From the NCBI GenBank assembly GCA_910588025.1, contig CAJUQG010000003.1, forward strand, positions 1 through 64,000: a stretch of 64,000 nt of DNA. Reading direction: 5' to 3'. Of the stretch, positions 27,210 to 35,849 are shown one piece after another. Positions within the stretch are counted from its first letter, which is position 1. Each line of letters begins with the position of its first letter. A program made the translations under genes and the position numbers. The stretch comes from an uncultured Bacilli bacterium. Lineage in GTDB: Bacteria > Bacillota_I > Bacilli_A > RF39 > UBA660. Under the pieces are notes generated by a model, which saw only the letters and a program-made list of their open reading frames with translations, was not told the origin of the DNA and searched no databases.

Positions 27210-28103
27210 TTATTTCTCTTTTTTAGAATTTAGTGTTTCTTTTAAGACAGTACCAAAAGAAGCAATTCCTGATAATTCTGATGGAAGAATAATTTTCGTT
27301 GATTGCCCATCAGCAATTTTAGAAAGTGTTTCGTAACTTTTTAAACGTAGAACAGATTCATCAGCTTGCGCTTCTTTTAATAGTTTCATACCATCAGCTT
27401 CTGCTTGTTTTAATTTAAGTAAGGCTTCCGCTTCACCTTCGGCACGTTTAATTTTGGCTTCTTTATCAGCTTCAGCTCTTAAAATGGCACTTTCTTTTTC
27501 TCCTTCCGCAATTAGTATACTTGATTTCTTTTCTCCTTCGGCTTGAAGAATTTTTTCACGTCTTTCACGTTCAGCACGCATTTGTTTTTCCATTGCTTCT
27601 TGAATATCTTTGGGAGGTAAAATATTTTTTACTTCGACGCGGTTTACTTTAATTCCCCAAGGATCGGTTGCTTCATCTAAAATAGCACGCATTTTAGAAT
27701 TAATAATATCTCTTGAAGTTAATGTTTGGTCAAGTTCTAATTCACCAATTAAGTTACGTAGTGTAGTCGCTGTTAAATTTTCAATAGCACTAATTGGATA
27801 ATCTACTCCATAAGTGTATAATTTGGCATCCGTAATTTGAAAATAAACAACGGTATCAATTTGCATAGTAACATTATCTTTGGTAATAACTGGTTGTGGT
27901 GCAAAATCTTTTACTGTTTCTTTTAGAGAAACAACACTTGCAACACGATCAATAAATGGCATTTTAAAATGAAGACCATTTGACCATGTTACATAATAAG
28001 AACCTAAACGTTCAATTACATAAGTTTTTGATTGGGGAACTACTTTTATACAAGGAATTAAAATAATCCCTACAATAATTAAAAGGGCTATAAAAATAGG
28101 CAT
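27210..28103 (-). CDS. SPFH/band 7 membrane protein (stomatin/QmcA-like)
   Basis: 297 residues: one N-terminal membrane helix (1-20), the SPFH domain (about 20-180: VPQSKTYVIERLGSY, GVDYPISAIENL, DPWGIKVNRVEVKNI), then a long helical region with repeats of the type AEGEKESAILRAEADKEA (about 185-260), which assembles these proteins into rings. The family organises membrane microdomains and often pairs with an NfeD protein, as here: the gap to nfeD is 3 bp. The substrate of the complex is unknown. Confidence 0.9.
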   Translation of the reverse strand: MPIFIALLIIVGIILIPCIKVVPQSKTYVIERLGSYYVTWSNGLHFKMPFIDRVASVVSLKETVKDFAPQPVITKDNVTMQIDTVVYFQITDAKLYTYGVDYPISAIENLTATTLRNLIGELELDQTLTSRDIINSKMRAILDEATDPWGIKVNRVEVKNILPPKDIQEAMEKQMRAERERREKILQAEGEKKSSILIAEGEKESAILRAEADKEAKIKRAEGEAEALLKLKQAEADGMKLLKEAQADESVLRLKSYETLSKIADGQSTKIILPSELSGIASFGTVLKETLNSKKEK

Positions 28104-28106
28104 AAA

Positions 28107-28544
28107 TTACTCACTCTCTCTTTTTTCTATTTTTTTCACTTTACATTTTACTCCGTCGATGCTCTCAACGATTACATTCTCACCGGCTGAGATTTTATCG
28201 GTGCTAATTGCACTCCATCTTTTGCCATCGACTTTAATTTCTCCAATGGCATTTTTGGTAATTTCTTCAGTTACTAGTCCTGTCATCCCAATGATTCGAT
28301 CGAAATTGGTTTTGATATCTTTTGGCTTTAACCATTTTTGTAGTATTGGTTTGGTGGTAATCATTAAGAAGACACCTAGTAAGACAAATACTGCAAATTG
28401 AATCAAAAAAGATAGTTCAAAAAAGGACAATATTAATGAAACTAAAGCACTTGCAATGAACCAGATGGACACTAAATTTACGGTAGCAACTTCTAGAAAA
28501 GACAGAGCTATAATGACAATTAGCCATATAATCCACAAATCCAT
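28107..28544 (-). CDS. NfeD family membrane protein
   Basis: 145 residues. Three membrane helices (about 5-25, 28-48, 50-67), then a small OB-fold domain (about 85-145) with MTGLVTEEI, GEIKVDGKRWSAIS and GENVIVESIDGVKCKV, as in short NfeD proteins without the protease part. It is the partner of the downstream SPFH protein and starts the operon. GGAGGAG precedes the ATG. Confidence 0.88.
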   Translation of the reverse strand: MDLWIIWLIVIIALSFLEVATVNLVSIWFIASALVSLILSFFELSFLIQFAVFVLLGVFLMITTKPILQKWLKPKDIKTNFDRIIGMTGLVTEEITKNAIGEIKVDGKRWSAISTDKISAGENVIVESIDGVKCKVKKIEKRESE

Positions 28545-28553
28545 AGACTCCTC

Positions 28554-28583
28554 CTTCTACTTTAATTCTATTATAGGTAGAAG
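28554..28583 (-). promoter_or_regulatory. Promoter of nfeD-SPFH with flanking inverted repeat
   Basis: TATAAT (complement of 28570-28575) lies between CTTCTAC (28554-28560) and GTAGAAG (28577-28583), perfect 7-bp arms. No good -35. Possible operator; the downstream arm also overlaps the ribosome-site region. Confidence 0.4.
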
Positions 28584-28587
28584 CATT

Positions 28588-29101
28588 TTACAATTCATTT
28601 TTTACTTTTTCTCTTCTTTTTTGATTAGACAAATTCTTTAAATTCTCAGAAAAATCAGATAAGGAAGAGCTTTCGACATAAAGCGAATCTCCTACCTCTT
28701 TTCCTTTACTTTGTATAGAGACTTTATTCTCACCCATTAAATAGATTGTTTTGTTAATATCAAATTCGGGATATATTGATTCTAAATGAATTCCGTCTAT
28801 TTTATGGTAAGGATCGTATAAACTTGATCCTAAAATTAGGGCACGACATATATGTTTTTGAGGTGGTAATCCTAAGGCAATTTGATTAAAAATTCGTAAT
28901 CCTTTTTGCCAAGTCTCGCGGGTTTCTAACTCACTATATAAACAATATAAAAGTGGTAAATCAGTTTGTTCTTGTAACGCTTGTAATAATGCTAAAAAAC
29001 TACTTTTTTCTTCTTTAATTACGAGGATATTCAGTGAGTGATGAAGATGGAAGTAAATCCATATTTAAGACAATTAAATTTGCTTTCTTTTTATAATCCA
29101 T
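28588..29101 (-). pseudogene. Frameshifted gene of unknown function (about 171 codons)
   Basis: From an ATG at 29101 (AAGGAG upstream, promoter at 29130-29158) 28 codons read to a stop: MDYKKKANLIVLNMDLLPSS and on. A +1 frame is open from about 29064 to the TAA at 28588 and continues convincingly, with LLQALQEQTDLPLLYC, ETRETWQKGLRIFN, KHICRALILGSSLYD and a charged C-terminal KRREKVKNEL. The total of 514 bases is one more than a multiple of three, so a single extra base between 29019 and 29064 explains it. Either a recently broken gene or a sequencing error. I do not recognise the family. Confidence 0.7.
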
Positions 29102-29129
29102 GTTTTTTCTCCTTTTTTAATGCCCGTTT

Positions 29130-29158
29130 ATTATAATCTATTTTCCATTTTTTGTCTA
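29130..29158 (-). promoter_or_regulatory. Promoter of the frameshifted gene
   Basis: TAGACA and TATAAT with a 17-bp spacer on the minus strand, 28 bp from the ATG. It looks intact, so the gene may still be transcribed. Confidence 0.6.
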
Positions 29159-29193
29159 ATATTTTTTTGGTAAATTTTAGCAATGCTTTTAAA

Positions 29194-29223
29194 ATAAAAA
29201 AGAAGGATTTTGTAAAATCTTTC
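29194..29223 (-). terminator. Terminator of ileS
   Basis: GAAAGATTTT pairs with AAAATCCTTC on the minus strand (one mismatch), followed by T6. It lies just after the ileS stop. Confidence 0.75.
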
Positions 29224-29228
29224 CTTTT

Positions 29229-32200
29229 CTAATTTTTGGATACTTTTAAGTAAGTAGGTTCTCCATTTAAATCAAATTCCTCTTTTAGTGATGGTTCTTT
29301 TTGTAATTCTGTCGCTAAGGTTTCTTCTTTAATGTAATCACTAAAATGCTCAATGGCATTTTCAACCGCTTTGGTTCCATGATAATGAATTGTAATACGA
29401 TCTGTTATTTCTAAGCCTTCAGTTTTTCTTAAATTTTGAACTTTCGAAACAAGTTCTCTTGCTAATCCTTCTAAAATTAATTCTTCGGTACGTTCTGTAT
29501 TTAGAATCACAAAGTCATTGTTTTCCATCGCAACATCAAAGCCTTCTTTGGCAGTAATACGGATATCGACCATATCTGGCGTAATAAGATGTTTTTCTTG
29601 ATTTATTAATAACTCAATTTCTTGTTTATTTTGTAAAGCATTTTTTTCTTCTTCGCTCAAATTTGCTAGTGCTTTTTGAAATTCACCCATTTTAGAACCA
29701 AAGATTTTACCAACATTTTTGAAGTTTGGTTTCACGGTAAATTCCATATACTTTGCAAGATTTTCAATAAAATTTACTTGTTTTACATTTAATTCTTCTT
29801 CAATTAAAGGAATTAAGTTTTTAATTTTTGATTCAATACGTTTATCAAGTAATGCTTCACTAAGTGGCTCCCGAACCTTTATTTTAACTTCTTCACGTAT
29901 ATTTCTGCCAATGCTAATTATATTTCTTACTAAATCCATTTTTTCTTCTATTTCATCAACAATTAAGTCTTTTTCTACTTGCGGATAATTTGCTAAGTGA
30001 ACACTTTCTTCGTTGGTTAAATTACGATAAATTTCTTCACTAATAAAAGGGGTAATTGGCGCAATTAATTTAGATAATCCTACTAATACTTCATAAGTAG
30101 TTATATAAACTGCTTTTTTGGAATCATTTAATTCAGAAGCCCAAAAACGTGCTCGGTTTCTTCTAATATACCAGTTAGACAAATCTTCGGATACAAAATT
30201 GGTAATTGCACGAACGACTTTGTTTAAATCAAATTCTTCAAAAGATGTTGTAACATATTCTACCAAACGATTATATTTGGATAATAACCATAAATCAATT
30301 TCTTCCCGATTCTCATAAGGTATTTGACACTCTTCTATTTGCATTTCATCCGTATTAGCATACATAGCAAAGAAATTATAAGTATTTTTTAGTGGGTTCA
30401 TAAATTTTGAATAAACTTCTTTTAAGCCTTTGATATCAAAACGAAGTGGCGTCCAAACAGGCGAAACATAAGGAAGATAAAAACGAGTGACATCTGCGCC
30501 AAATTCTTTCATCGTTGAAAATGGTTCGACGATATTTCCTTTGCTTTTACTCATTTTCTTACCTTCAGCATCTTGGACAAGTTCATTTACTAATACATTT
30601 TTATAAGGAGCGCAGCCACGAACAAAGGTAGAAATTACTAAAAGTGTATAGAACCACCCTCTTGTCTGATCGATACCTTCACAAATGAAGTCAGCAGGAA
30701 ATTGGGTTTCAAATAATTCTTGATTTTCAAATGGATAATGGTATTGGGCAAATGGCATAGATCCAGAATCAAACCAACAATCAATTACGTCTTTTACACG
30801 AGTCATTTCTCCACTACACTCTGGACATTTTAGTTTTATATCATCTACATATGGACGATGAAGTTCGACCGTTTTTTCATCAATTTCTGTCACAGCTAAA
30901 TCTTTTAATTCTCTTCGACTTCCAATCATGATTTCATGACCATTTTTACATTTCCATAATGGAAGTGGTGTTCCCCAATAACGATTTCTAGAAATCGCCC
31001 AGTCTTTTAATTCTTCTAACCAGTTACCAAAACGTTTTTCTCCAACATACTTTGGAAACCAATTGACGGTTTTATTTGCTTCTATTATTTTATCTTTGAA
31101 TTTGGTTGTTTCAATGTAATAACTTGGTTTAGAATAATAAATTAAAGGAGTAGAACATCTCCAACAATGCGGATAATTATGGACTACTTTTTGTTTTTTA
31201 AATAGTTTATCATTGGCTTTTAAGTATTTAATGATTTCCAAATCTGCATCAAAGACAAATTGTCCTTTAAAGGTTCCTTCTAAATATTTTCCATCTTCTC
31301 CAACGGGATTTAAATAAGGAAGATTGTACTTTTTGCCGACTTTGGCATCATCTTCACCAAAGGCTGGAGCAATGTGAACAATCCCTGTTCCAGAATCCAT
31401 GGTTACATATTCATCACAAGTAACAAAGAAAGCTTTTTTGTCGACTTTTAAGTCCGGAATTAATTGTTCATATTCTGTATATTCCAGATCAATTCCTTGC
31501 ATTTTCTTTAAGACTTTATATTCATCACCTAAAATTACATTTGCTAATTTTTCTGCTAAGATAAATTTATGTCCCATCGATTCTACTTCTATGTAAGCTT
31601 CTTTTGGGTTTACACATAATGCAACATTGGAAATTAAAGTCCATGGAGTGGTTGTCCAAACAAGAAAATAGGTATCACTATCTTTTTTCTTCATAGGAAC
31701 AATCACGGTATCGACACTTACTTCTTTATAGCCTTGAGCAACTTCATGAGATGCAAGACCAGTACCACAACGAGGACAGTAAGGAAGAATCTTACTTCCT
31801 AAATAAAAATAACCTTCTTCATAGAATTTTTTTAAAATCCACCACTCGGTTTCAATATAATTATTGTCATAGGTAATGTATGGATTTTTTAGGTCAATGA
31901 ATTGGCCCATTTTACTAGTTAAATCAGTGAAAGTTTTTTCATTTTCCCAAACACTTTCGCGACATTTTTGATTAAATGCTTCAATCCCAAATTCTTCGAT
32001 GTCATTCTTACTGTTGAATCCTAATTTTTTTTCCACTTGCAATTCTACAGGTAATCCATGAGTATCCCAGCCGATTTTACGGATTACTTTATTTCCTTGC
32101 ATGGTTTGGTATTTACAGAAAGTATCTTTTAGAAATTTGGCTAGCATGTGATGGAGACCAGGATGACCATTTGCGGTAGCTGGGCCATCATAAAATACCC

Positions 32201-32327
32201 AATATGGAGCATTATTTCGCTTTTCGATTGTTTTATCTAAAATTTCATTGACACTTCCCCATGATAATAAAACGGCATTCTCCATTTCTGCCACTGGTTT
32301 ATTTTCTAATAATTTGTATTGTTTCAT
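29229..32327 (-). CDS. ileS: Isoleucyl-tRNA synthetase, type 2-like
   Basis: Charges tRNA-Ile. 1032 residues from the ATG at 32327 (AAAGGTGAG upstream); an in-frame reading from 32387 would translate part of the T-box leader and is rejected. Seen: the FYDGPATANG entry and the HIGH-box region, here HPGLHHM (55-61), giving a GLHH form; WDTHGLPVELQVEKK; the editing domain (about 180-390); KKMSKSKGN (about 591); the anticodon-binding domain; and cysteine-rich segments such as CPECSGE. The GLHH form and the WDTHGLPVEL segment put it with type 2 enzymes, close in look to Bacteroidota IleS. Controlled by an upstream T-box. Confidence 0.95.
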   Translation of the reverse strand: MKQYKLLENKPVAEMENAVLLSWGSVNEILDKTIEKRNNAPYWVFYDGPATANGHPGLHHMLAKFLKDTFCKYQTMQGNKVIRKIGWDTHGLPVELQVEKKLGFNSKNDIEEFGIEAFNQKCRESVWENEKTFTDLTSKMGQFIDLKNPYITYDNNYIETEWWILKKFYEEGYFYLGSKILPYCPRCGTGLASHEVAQGYKEVSVDTVIVPMKKKDSDTYFLVWTTTPWTLISNVALCVNPKEAYIEVESMGHKFILAEKLANVILGDEYKVLKKMQGIDLEYTEYEQLIPDLKVDKKAFFVTCDEYVTMDSGTGIVHIAPAFGEDDAKVGKKYNLPYLNPVGEDGKYLEGTFKGQFVFDADLEIIKYLKANDKLFKKQKVVHNYPHCWRCSTPLIYYSKPSYYIETTKFKDKIIEANKTVNWFPKYVGEKRFGNWLEELKDWAISRNRYWGTPLPLWKCKNGHEIMIGSRRELKDLAVTEIDEKTVELHRPYVDDIKLKCPECSGEMTRVKDVIDCWFDSGSMPFAQYHYPFENQELFETQFPADFICEGIDQTRGWFYTLLVISTFVRGCAPYKNVLVNELVQDAEGKKMSKSKGNIVEPFSTMKEFGADVTRFYLPYVSPVWTPLRFDIKGLKEVYSKFMNPLKNTYNFFAMYANTDEMQIEECQIPYENREEIDLWLLSKYNRLVEYVTTSFEEFDLNKVVRAITNFVSEDLSNWYIRRNRARFWASELNDSKKAVYITTYEVLVGLSKLIAPITPFISEEIYRNLTNEESVHLANYPQVEKDLIVDEIEEKMDLVRNIISIGRNIREEVKIKVREPLSEALLDKRIESKIKNLIPLIEEELNVKQVNFIENLAKYMEFTVKPNFKNVGKIFGSKMGEFQKALANLSEEEKNALQNKQEIELLINQEKHLITPDMVDIRITAKEGFDVAMENNDFVILNTERTEELILEGLARELVSKVQNLRKTEGLEITDRITIHYHGTKAVENAIEHFSDYIKEETLATELQKEPSLKEEFDLNGEPTYLKVSKN

Positions 32328-32343
32328 AATCTCACCTTTCCAC

Positions 32344-32556
32344 AAAAAAAGGTGATACGCGAAAGGACGAAATCTCCGTGGTACCACCTTACTTGTTACT
32401 CTTTTTGATAACGCAGTAGCCCTGCGATGAAAACCTACTATTTTTTAGTTTTCTAGCTCCCAAGTGATCTTTATAAATATAGCTTATCTATTTTCACCCA
32501 TCATAGACTCTCTAAAAAGCATTTATTTATAACAGCTTGTTCTTCGCTTTTTGATA
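32344..32556 (-). promoter_or_regulatory. T-box riboswitch of ileS (isoleucine)
   Basis: Read on the minus strand, the leader holds the conserved T-box AAGGTGGTACCACGG (complement of 32376-32390) and a stem I region with AGATCACTTGGGAG, in which ATC (complement of 32466-32468) is the likely isoleucine specifier codon. GGTGGTAC of the T-box pairs with GTATCACC (complement of 32351-32358), followed by T7 to form the terminator (32344-32390); the T-box bulge must pair with uncharged tRNA to free the antiterminator. This is the classical transcription-attenuation class. Confidence 0.93.
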
Positions 32557-32561
32557 GTTTA

Positions 32562-32590
32562 ATTATATTCGTGCCAAAGGAAAAAGTCAA
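32562..32590 (-). promoter_or_regulatory. Promoter of the ileS T-box transcript
   Basis: TTGACT and TATAAT with a 17-bp spacer on the minus strand, immediately before the T-box leader. Confidence 0.85.
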
Positions 32591-32604
32591 CTTTTTTAAA
32601 ACTT

Positions 32605-34779
32605 TTATACTAATTTACGAGTTCTTGATTTAGCATTTTTTCTTTCTTCAGAATACATCGCTACTAACATTTTTTCTTGATTTAATAAGTTTTGTCTTAA
32701 TAATTGATGAGCTTGTTCTACTGGATTTACTGTGTAACCTACTTCTTCTTTCGTTGGTTCTTGGTTTAAATCATTGATTAATTCAATTTCAAACATTTCA
32801 TCTTCAGGAATTTCTTCCTCTATTTCCTCATTTCTAGTAGCGTTTGAAGCAGTCGCATTCGATGGAGTAGCAAGTTTCTTTTTCTTTGGTTTTGGAGCTA
32901 TTATCGCATTTTCTTTGGATATGCTACTAGCATTACTTGGAGTAGCGTTACTTGGTGTTGCTACTTCTATTTCTTCTAAACTTGCAATTGGTTCAACATA
33001 GCTAGGATCTTTTAATCCTCCACAATAGCCTTTTCTTGTGCAATAGCCATCAATAAAGTTATGGTCATAATAAATTTTATATGTAGTACAATCTGACTCA
33101 GGGCAATTTACGGTATAAAAAGAACAATATTCGGTTGACTCTTTATCTGGATTTGCTTCTTGAGATTTTGATTCTAAATTATCATAGATATCTTTGTTCA
33201 TTAATACTTCCATAAGTGGCATATTTCTATAACCATGCTTATGAGGATTAGTATTTCTTGAAAAACCACAATCTTCACAAATAAAGCCGTTGACAATATG
33301 ATTATCTGAATCAATTTCATTGTGAACATTATTATGTTTTTCGATTTCTCTAGCTTCTATACATTTACAGTAACGGATATGATTTTCTTCGTCTCTTTCT
33401 TCCCAAGGTCCATAGATATGGTTTATATGATAACGACGATTTGTCCAATCTCCACACACAGTACAATTTTCATATTCATAAACTTGAGCATTTACTTTAA
33501 TAATTTTTTCAATACCATCAGAAGTACATGTTTCATTCTTTTGTTTATGATGACCACAAACTGGGCAATCTTCATTTTTAATATGTATATCATTTATGCC
33601 AATTTGCTCAATTGAAACTTCATATGGGCATTCTTCGGTCTTGGTTAAGACTACTTCTTTTTGACATTTATCACAAGGATATGAAGCGCTTAAATTATGA
33701 GTGCCATTTTTATTTTGAATTGGATTTTTATATTCTAAATCTTCTGGGGCTTCAGAATGTAGATGATTTACTTGTTTTATGTCCCCACATTCACATGATC
33801 CTGTATCGAATATACCATCCGTTGTCCAACTATATTTATGGTCATGTTCAGTTGGAAGTTCTTCAATAGGTGGTTCTGGTTCAGATGGTTCGGTTGGAAG
33901 TTCTTCAATAGGTGGTTCTGTTTCAGATGGTTCAGTTGGAAGTTCTTCTACAGGTGGTTCTGTTTCAGATGGTTCGGTTGGAAGTTCTTCTACAGGTGGT
34001 TCTGTTTCAGATGGTTCGGTTGGAAGCTCTTCCACAGGTGGTTCTGTTTCAGATGGTTCAGTTGGAAGCTCTTCTACAGGTGGTTTTGGTTTATTATTGT
34101 TGTTATTACTTGATCCACCATGATGACCTGGTTTAAATGTAGAAGATGTTTGTTGTTCTACTTTCTTTTCCTCTTGTTGTACAGTTTCTTCTAAATTCAA
34201 TTCTGGAACAATTATTTCTTGTGCTAATTCACTATTAGGTTCTTCAGAAACGATTGCTGTTATCTCTTTTGTAACTTCTGTTTGCACCCCATTAGAAACT
34301 GTTTGATTTTCTATAACTACATTGCCATTTAAATATTGTAAAAGTAAAATATTTTGCCAAGCTAAACCTTTATAATGTGGAATTCCAAAACGTTCTGCTA
34401 ACTCAGCACGAGATCCAAAAGAAGAATCATAACCATTTTGTGATAACGCATCGACAATTGATACCCCATAATAATTGGAAAGATCTATGTCAACAGTTTC
34501 AACAGTATTATTTTCTTGTATTAATTTTTGGATTATTTCTAAGGTTTCTTTTTTTTGTAAACCGCCATCCATGATTAAAGGATGAATCTGTGATAATACT
34601 TCTTCCAAATTATCATTTTCTATTAATTGTTCTAAGTTGGGAATTAATCTATCATCTTTGTTTGTACTCAATTTATTTGGAACAGTACAACTTGACATTG
34701 AAGTAGTTAAAACTAACGTAGCAATTAACTTTTGTAAATTATTTTTTGTTTTTAATCTTTTAAAAAAATCATTTTGCAT
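32605..34779 (-). CDS. Large surface lipoprotein with tandem Pro/Glu repeats and CxxC modules
   Basis: 724 residues from the ATG at 34779; TTG and GTG starts 18-21 bases earlier are possible. The N-terminus has a signal with a lipobox-like MSSC (cysteine 31). Next is a short domain (about 120-175) with VSIVDALSQNGYDSSFGSRA and then FGIPHYKGLAWQN; it resembles the small domain at the C-terminus of some clostridial amidases. A linker leads to about six 14-residue PPVEELPTEPSETE repeats. Then come cysteine/histidine-rich modules (CECG, CDKC, CPVCGHH, CTVCG, CEDCG), like those of other Firmicute surface proteins, and an ATPSNATPSNAS stretch. No sorting signal. Role unknown, probably cell-surface. 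Confidence 0.75.
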   Translation of the reverse strand: MQNDFFKRLKTKNNLQKLIATLVLTTSMSSCTVPNKLSTNKDDRLIPNLEQLIENDNLEEVLSQIHPLIMDGGLQKKETLEIIQKLIQENNTVETVDIDLSNYYGVSIVDALSQNGYDSSFGSRAELAERFGIPHYKGLAWQNILLLQYLNGNVVIENQTVSNGVQTEVTKEITAIVSEEPNSELAQEIIVPELNLEETVQQEEKKVEQQTSSTFKPGHHGGSSNNNNNKPKPPVEELPTEPSETEPPVEELPTEPSETEPPVEELPTEPSETEPPVEELPTEPSETEPPIEELPTEPSEPEPPIEELPTEHDHKYSWTTDGIFDTGSCECGDIKQVNHLHSEAPEDLEYKNPIQNKNGTHNLSASYPCDKCQKEVVLTKTEECPYEVSIEQIGINDIHIKNEDCPVCGHHKQKNETCTSDGIEKIIKVNAQVYEYENCTVCGDWTNRRYHINHIYGPWEERDEENHIRYCKCIEAREIEKHNNVHNEIDSDNHIVNGFICEDCGFSRNTNPHKHGYRNMPLMEVLMNKDIYDNLESKSQEANPDKESTEYCSFYTVNCPESDCTTYKIYYDHNFIDGYCTRKGYCGGLKDPSYVEPIASLEEIEVATPSNATPSNASSISKENAIIAPKPKKKKLATPSNATASNATRNEEIEEEIPEDEMFEIELINDLNQEPTKEEVGYTVNPVEQAHQLLRQNLLNQEKMLVAMYSEERKNAKSRTRKLV
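33851..34090 (-). repeat. 42-bp in-frame tandem repeat, about six copies
   Basis: Units begin at 33851, 33893, 33935, 33977, 34019 and 34061, exactly 42 bp apart, and encode the 14-residue PPVEELPTEPSETE linker. Copies differ at a few bases, mostly silent or V/I and T/P changes. Number of copies may vary between strains. Confidence 0.9.
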
Positions 34780-34789
34780 AAATTTTTTT

Positions 34790-34807
34790 ATCAACACCAA
34801 TGTTGAT
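34790..34807 (-). promoter_or_regulatory. Hairpin just upstream of the lipoprotein start
   Basis: ATCAACA and TGTTGAT form a perfect 7-bp stem with a 4-nt loop, 10 bases before the ATG. No T run follows, so it is not a terminator; it covers the GGTG that would serve as ribosome site. A TTGATT-17-TACTAT promoter candidate lies further upstream. Confidence 0.35.
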
Positions 34808-34914
34808 TACAACCTTTCTAAATTTTTTGTCCTTAAAAATAGTACTATAAACTTAAAAGTAAATCAATATCTTTTTTTACCTATTAATTGGCATTGAATT
34901 TTTGCTTTTTTTAA

Positions 34915-34923
34915 TGTTATGAT
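34915..34923 (+). promoter_or_regulatory. Promoter of the kinase-like gene
   Basis: TGTTATGAT (extended -10) with TTGAAT 18 bp upstream on the plus strand. Confidence 0.5.
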
Positions 34924-34943
34924 ACATAGAAAAGGAGATTCTT

Positions 34944-35810
34944 ATGGAAAAAAAGGAAATCAATTTATCTATCGACGAAATATTACATTGTCCTATTATA
35001 GGTGAAGGATCAGAAGGAATTGTTTATCGATATGTTGATAATATTTTAATAAAAATTTATCGCAAACAAATATATTGGATGAAAGACTCTTTACAACTTT
35101 TAGACTTACCCGATAAAATTTATGATAAATCTTCTTTACAAGTCAAAAATTATCAGGATCAATTTACTTTTCATAAACGTGATGAATTAGATTATATTAA
35201 ATTATATGAAAGAGATACACTTGCAGAAATTGGAAAAAAAAGAAATGATGTAAAAAGAACACAGTTGCCAATTGGTCCTGTTTTTATTAGTCACCGTTTT
35301 AGTGGATGTTTTTTTCAAGCTGTCTCTGGCATTCCTATTCATCATCTTATGTTTTTACCATTATTTTATAAACGGAAGATCGGAAGATCGCTGATTGAAG
35401 ATATACAAGAATTGGTAAAGAATTTTGTATATCCTATTGATTTAAACAATAGCCCTTTTTCAGAAACTACTATTTTAAATGAATTCGGACATTATAATAT
35501 AGTTCGAGGCCACTCTCATGTTTACATTAAACTTGGAAAACAAAAAACAAATTTAATTGATTTAGATGGAAAATCTACCATTTATACAGATTATTTTGAT
35601 GAAACGTTATATCAATATACTTTGCATAGCTTGTGTATTTTACTGTTAGAATTTTTATATGGATTAGTTTATATGAATGAGTATTATGAAGATATCGATG
35701 TTTTTGCTTATGAAATTCAAAAATTAGGTCTTTCTGAAGTTTTTGCATCTCATGTTGCCCATGGGCAAATTCAAGATTTCAATGAAATTACACGAAGTTT
35801 GAAACTTTAA
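34944..35810 (+). CDS. Protein kinase-like protein, substrate unknown
   Basis: 288 residues, cytoplasmic. The N-terminus has a glycine-rich loop GEGSEGIVYR (20-29) and a following lysine in ILIKIYR (37), as in kinase N-lobes. Later, VYPIDLNNSPF (162-172) stands where aminoglycoside-type kinases have HGDLxxxN, and NLIDLDGKS (203-211) where they have the metal-binding IDxD. So the catalytic layout is there, but the HRD/HGD histidine is replaced (YPID). AAAAGGAGA precedes the ATG. It is one of three plus-strand genes and faces the surface-protein cluster. What it phosphorylates, if anything, cannot be told. Confidence 0.65.
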   Translation: MEKKEINLSIDEILHCPIIGEGSEGIVYRYVDNILIKIYRKQIYWMKDSLQLLDLPDKIYDKSSLQVKNYQDQFTFHKRDELDYIKLYERDTLAEIGKKRNDVKRTQLPIGPVFISHRFSGCFFQAVSGIPIHHLMFLPLFYKRKIGRSLIEDIQELVKNFVYPIDLNNSPFSETTILNEFGHYNIVRGHSHVYIKLGKQKTNLIDLDGKSTIYTDYFDETLYQYTLHSLCILLLEFLYGLVYMNEYYEDIDVFAYEIQKLGLSEVFASHVAHGQIQDFNEITRSLKL

Positions 35811-35842
35811 AAAAAGTCTCTATTTGATCATAGGGACTTTTT
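35811..35842. terminator. Bidirectional terminator
   Basis: AAAAAGTCTCTA and TAGGGACTTTTT form a stem with one U-G pair and an 8-nt loop; the A and T flanks serve both the kinase-like gene (plus) and the Big_2 gene (minus). Confidence 0.85.
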
Positions 35843-35849
35843 CAAGCAT

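Noticed and set aside
32328..32387. N-terminal extension of IleS
   Set aside because: These codons are the T-box terminator region. The ATG at 32327 has a good ribosome site and gives the expected N-terminus.
33851..34090. CRISPR array
   Set aside because: Units are contiguous 42-bp coding repeats without unique spacers.
33779..34136. Plus-strand repeat-rich reading frames over the 42-bp repeats
   Set aside because: They are mirror images of the Pro/Glu repeats in the lipoprotein gene; no ribosome site or promoter.
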